From assembly GCA_964548565.1 (NCBI GenBank), contig CAZJTF010000120.1, positions 1-17,740 of the forward strand: a stretch of 17,740 nucleotides of DNA. Reading direction: 5' to 3'. Positions 15,206-17,740 of the stretch are shown here, piece after piece. Under the pieces are notes generated by a model. That model saw only the letters and a list, made by a program, of their open reading frames with translations. It was not told where the DNA came from and did no database searches. Numbering within the stretch: position 1 is the first letter of the stretch; each line of letters starts with the position of its first letter. Position numbers and translations under genes: made by a program. Source of the DNA: CAYLLT01 sp964548565. GTDB lineage: Bacteria > Planctomycetota > Phycisphaerae > UBA1845 > PWPN01.

Positions 15206-15996
15206 ATGGGAAGACAGTCAAGATACGGAGTGCTGCCGGTCGCCTGCATCGTGCTGTGCGGCCTGCCGGCGGCGGCAGGGGCTGCCGTGGTGTTCTTCAG
15301 CAATCCTGACGGACAGGTCGCGGCGGCCGACCCGACGCGCGACCTCGGATTTCAGGCGGCGCTGACGCTGCCGTTCACCGAGATTGAGTTCGATGCGTAC
15401 GGGCATGGGTACGTGTCCGACCCGTCGCCGCTGTTCGCGGGTTCTGTCAACGTCCGTCCGAATCTTCTGGACGCCGCGGGCAACAACGCCGCCGACCTTG
15501 CGCTGAATGGCAGCCGGCTGATCGAGACCTGGCCGTTTGTCCCCGTGGTACCAGGGGTTGTCGGTGGGGCGCAGGTGGTGCCGCGCTCCTGAACCGGGTA
15601 TACACCGGCACGGGACCTGATGTCGTCGGTGCGGCCATCGAGTTCACGTTCTCCGAGCCCGTGGAAGGGTTCGGCGCGTGGATCATGGACGACACCACTG
15701 AGGCCAACGGCTTCGTGCTGAAGATCACCGAGGCCGGCGGGGCGACGTGGGTCTCGCCGCTCATGGATTCGGACAATGGCACCTCGCTGGCGATCGAAGG
15801 ATTCCTCGGCGCCGTGTCCAGCGTCGGAATCGTGAAGGCCATCATCGAGCAGCAGACCCTGGGCGGGGCGCCGTCAAGCGTGGACTTCTTCTATCTGGAT
15901 CACCTTCAGGTGGGTGGCCAGATTCCGGAGCCGGCAACCCTGTCGCTGATCGCGGCGGGCGTGCTTCTGTTCAGGAGGAAACGGGAAACGTCGTAA
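15206..15996 (+). pseudogene. PEP-CTERM-anchored single-module protein, frameshifted by one base
   Basis: Signal peptide ('YGVLPVACIVLCGLPAAAG'), one copy of the novel module, then a C-terminal PEP-CTERM signal: 'PEPATLSLIAAGVLLFRRKR' (PEP codons 15925-15933, a membrane helix, a basic tail). This signal is sorted by an exosortase and attaches or releases the protein at the envelope. Start ATG 15206 has a strong AGGAGGAG ribosome site. The frame breaks at the run of four Gs (15566-15569): read as is, the frame stops at 15590-15592, and the rest of the module is in the next frame. Adding one G restores 'VVGGGAGGAALLNRVY', matching the sister copies, and gives a 263-aa protein. A sequencing or assembly error, or a very recent mutation, is likely, since both halves otherwise look intact. 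Confidence 0.85.
15287..15918 (+). repeat. Novel ~211-aa module, copy 3 (frameshifted)
   Basis: Shows 'VVFFSNPDG', 'GFQAALTLPFTEIEF', 'GHGYVSDPSPLFAG', 'NVRPNLLDAAGNNAADLAL', 'RLIETWPFVPVVPGV', then after the frame change 'ALLNRVY', 'IEFTFSEPVEGFGAWIMDD' and 'DFFYLDHLQVGG'. It forms nearly the entire mature PEP-CTERM protein, showing that the module can stand alone. Confidence 0.88.
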
Positions 15997-16066
15997 GTTG
16001 AGTGTCGTCGCAGCCGCGTCCGTTGCGGCCGCAGGATTGCGGAACATCCACCGGAGGAACAGATAC

Positions 16067-17740
16067 ATGAGAGGCAAAACAGACCTGTGTGCGATCGCAC
16101 TCGTGGCGATTTGCGCCTGCACCGCCGGGGCGAGCGGCGCCGTGACGTTCTTCGTGAATCCCGACGGAAATCTCAACGGAGAGCCGCCCGCGGATCCGAC
16201 CCGGGACCTGGCTTTTCAGGCGGCGTTGACACGACCGTTTGCGGAGTTCGACTTCGCCGCGTTCGGAAACCAGTACATCATGGAGCCCTCGCCGCTATTG
16301 GCAGGAGTGGTGCGGGTGCGGCCGAACCTCCTGGATACCGCCGGCAACAACCTCGTTGATCTCTCGCTCAACGGCAACCGGCTCATCGAAACCTGGCCGA
16401 ACGTGCCGGACATCGCCGGCATCATCGAGGGCGGGGCCGGAGGCGGCGGGGCGGCCCTGCTGAACCGCGTGTTCGACGGTGGCGGCGACTCGGTCGGGGC
16501 CGCGGTCGAGTTCACGTTCTCCGAGCCCGTGGAAGGGTTCGGCGCGTGGATCATGGATGACACCGTCGAGGCCAACGGATACGTCCTCAAGATCACGGAA
16601 GTGGGCGGCGCGACCTCGACCTCCGTAGTCATGGACTCGGGCAACGGCACGGATCTGGCGATCGAGGGATTCATCGGTGCCGTTTCCACGGTCGGAATCA
16701 CGAAGGCCGTGATCGAGCAGCAGACGATGTCCGGCAGCCCCTCCAACGTCGACTTCTTCTACATCGACCACGTCCAGGTCGGCGGACGCTTCCCCCCTGA
16801 GATCTGCAACAACGGAATCGACGACAACGCGGATGGTGCGATTGACTGCGGCGACAGTGAGTGCGCGAACAACCCGGCCTGCCCTGAGATCTGTACGGAC
16901 GGGATCGACAACAATGGCAACGGCCTGATCGACTGCGACGACCTCGAGTGCCAGAACACCCCGTCCTTTCCGCAGTGCGGCGAGTCGTTCTGTGCGGACG
17001 GTCTGGACAACGAGGGTGACGGCAAGACCGACTGCGGAGATTCCGACTGCTTCGGCAAGACCGGATGCACGACCGAAGCACTCTGTTCCGACGGGCTGGA
17101 CAACGACGGGGATGGCCTGACCGACTGCGCGGATTCCGACTGCTCGGACGATGCCGCCTGTCCTGAAAACTGCACGGACGGCATCGACAACGACGCGGAC
17201 GGCAAGATCGACTGTAATGATCCCGAGTGCACGGCCAACGTGGCCTGCCCCGAGAACTGCAGCGATGGGATCGATAACGACGGCAACGGGCTGTCGGATT
17301 GTGCGGATCCGGAGTGCAGCAGCCTGCCGGCGTGCCAGAATGCTCTCCTCTTCTTCGTGGCTCCCGACGGCGGTCTGGCGAACGCCGACCCGGCGCGGGA
17401 TCTGCCGTTCCAGAGTGTTCTCACGACGACGCTGACGGAGTTTGACTTTGCTGAGTTCGGCCACGGATACATTTTTGATCCGGCACCGCTGCAGGCAGGC
17501 ACGGTCAACGTGCGTCCCAACCTGTTGGACGTGGCGGGGAACAGTGCCGCCGACCTGCAGGTGAACGGAGGGCGCCTGATCGAGACCTTCCCCTTCGTCC
17601 CTTCGATTCCCGGAATCATCGGGGGCGGCGCCGGCGGCTCGGCGCTGCTGAATCGCGTCTTTAGCGGAGCAGGCCCGGATGCGATCGGGGCGGGCATTGA
17701 ATTCACGTTCTCGGAACCCGTCGAGGCGTTCGGTGTCTGG
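16067..17740 (+). CDS. Secreted two-module protein with six Cys/Asp repeats (3' end outside window)
   Basis: At least 558 aa; the frame is open to the right edge. ATG 16067 follows GGAGG (16053-16057) by 9 nt and begins a signal peptide ('LCAIALVAICACTAGASGA'). Layout: novel module copy 4 at about residues 26-240, six Cys/Asp-rich repeats at about 247-423, then module copy 5 from about 427, cut by the window edge. No catalytic domain is seen so far. With two binding-like modules joined by a probably calcium-stabilised rod, it looks like a scaffold or surface adhesin; a C-terminal anchor such as PEP-CTERM may lie beyond the window. It lies 70 nt after the PEP-CTERM gene on the same strand and is its closest sequence relative, so the pair probably arose by duplication. 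Function is inferred only. Confidence 0.88.
   Translation, partial: MRGKTDLCAIALVAICACTAGASGAVTFFVNPDGNLNGEPPADPTRDLAFQAALTRPFAEFDFAAFGNQYIMEPSPLLAGVVRVRPNLLDTAGNNLVDLSLNGNRLIETWPNVPDIAGIIEGGAGGGGAALLNRVFDGGGDSVGAAVEFTFSEPVEGFGAWIMDDTVEANGYVLKITEVGGATSTSVVMDSGNGTDLAIEGFIGAVSTVGITKAVIEQQTMSGSPSNVDFFYIDHVQVGGRFPPEICNNGIDDNADGAIDCGDSECANNPACPEICTDGIDNNGNGLIDCDDLECQNTPSFPQCGESFCADGLDNEGDGKTDCGDSDCFGKTGCTTEALCSDGLDNDGDGLTDCADSDCSDDAACPENCTDGIDNDADGKIDCNDPECTANVACPENCSDGIDNDGNGLSDCADPECSSLPACQNALLFFVAPDGGLANADPARDLPFQSVLTTTLTEFDFAEFGHGYIFDPAPLQAGTVNVRPNLLDVAGNSAADLQVNGGRLIETFPFVPSIPGIIGGGAGGSALLNRVFSGAGPDAIGAGIEFTFSEPVEAFGVW
16142..16786 (+). repeat. Novel ~211-aa module, copy 4
   Basis: Contains 'VTFFVNPDGNLNGEPPADP', 'AFQAALTRPFAEFDF', 'MEPSPLLAG', 'VRPNLLDTAGNN', 'RLIETWPNVPDIAGI', 'GAALLNRVF', 'VEFTFSEPVEGFGAWIMDD', 'VIEQQTMSGSPSNVDFFY' and 'VQVGG'. 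It is closest to copy 3, with a 52-bp stretch identical at the DNA level. Confidence 0.9.
16805..17335 (+). repeat. Six tandem Cys/Asp-rich repeats (about 29 aa each)
   Basis: Six units, each starting C-x-DG-(I/L)-DN-x-x-x-DG and continuing to an Asp-Cys and a further Cys ('CTDGIDNDADGKIDC', 'CSDGLDNDGDGLTDC'). Unit length is close to 87-90 bp. Each unit has four Cys (three in unit 2 where Pro/Ser interrupts), and the acidic DNDxDG loops resemble thrombospondin type 3 or MopE-like metal-binding motifs. They probably bind calcium and are cross-linked by disulfides, making a rigid spacer between two modules. Confidence 0.85.
17345..17740 (+). repeat. Novel ~211-aa module, copy 5 (truncated by the window edge)
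   Basis: Begins 'LLFFVAPDGGL' directly after the last Cys repeat and proceeds through 'FDFAEFGHGYIFDPAPLQAG', 'VRPNLLDVAGNSAADL', 'RLIETFPFVPSIPGI', 'SALLNRVF' and 'IEFTFSEPVEAFGVW', where the window ends. About two thirds of the module is present. Confidence 0.88.

Noticed and set aside
16295..17706. Minus-strand frames with regular Val/Ile or Ser/Pro repeats
   Set aside because: Their periodicity is the mirror image of the Cys/Asp repeats on the plus strand, not an independent gene.
1..17740. tRNA, rRNA, CRISPR arrays, insertion sequences
   Set aside because: No cloverleaf-like gene, no regularly spaced short repeats, no transposase and no terminal inverted repeats were seen; the only tandem repeats are protein-coding.

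Overview
The window is GC-rich bacterial DNA that looks like a metagenome-assembled scaffold (it has a run of ten Ns) from the Planctomycetota, most likely a Phycisphaerae-like lineage. The taxonomic hints are a planctomycete-style dockerin pair, a PEP-CTERM sorting signal, a large secreted pseudopilin with a short N-terminal methylation motif, and beta-propeller repeats of the 'IAKWNGSSWQPLG' kind. This assignment is an inference from protein style, not from a marker gene.

Layout. (1) Positions 1-656 hold the 3' end of a beta-propeller-repeat protein, apparently cut short by an in-frame TGA inside a repeat. (2) Positions 753-6947 are a tight minus-strand operon, read from right to left: GPH/MFS-type sugar transporter, exported 583-aa protein of unknown activity, DUF1861-like five-bladed-propeller protein (contains the N gap), AraC-type regulator, and GH130 glycoside phosphorylase. 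Genes are separated by 3 to 9 nt or overlap by 4 nt. (3) Positions 6948-7112 form a divergent control region. (4) Positions 7113-12866 on the plus strand encode two large secreted proteins. The first carries a six-hairpin glycosidase-like domain. The second joins a dockerin pair to a domain homologous to the 583-aa minus-strand protein. (5) A likely terminator, a promoter and a 16-bp palindromic operator precede a LacI-family regulator (13033-14079). (6) Then come a pseudopilin (14135-15094), a PEP-CTERM protein interrupted by a one-base deletion (15206-15996), and a large Cys/Asp-repeat protein that runs off the right edge (16067-17740).

How it fits together. The locus reads as a glycan-utilisation cluster, probably for a mannose-containing beta-glycan because of the GH130 gene. 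Secreted hydrolase-like proteins would act outside, the MFS transporter would import oligosaccharides, and the cytoplasmic GH130 and DUF1861 proteins would finish degradation. AraC and LacI regulators would control the two arms. The substrate is an inference.

The most novel element is an unrecognised module of about 211 residues found five times on the plus strand. It lies at the N-terminus of both secreted enzymes, forms the whole body of the PEP-CTERM protein, and occurs twice in the last protein, flanking six Cys/Asp repeats. It looks like a locus-specific secreted binding or anchoring module. A second unassigned family is the toroid-like domain shared by the 583-aa and 860-aa proteins.
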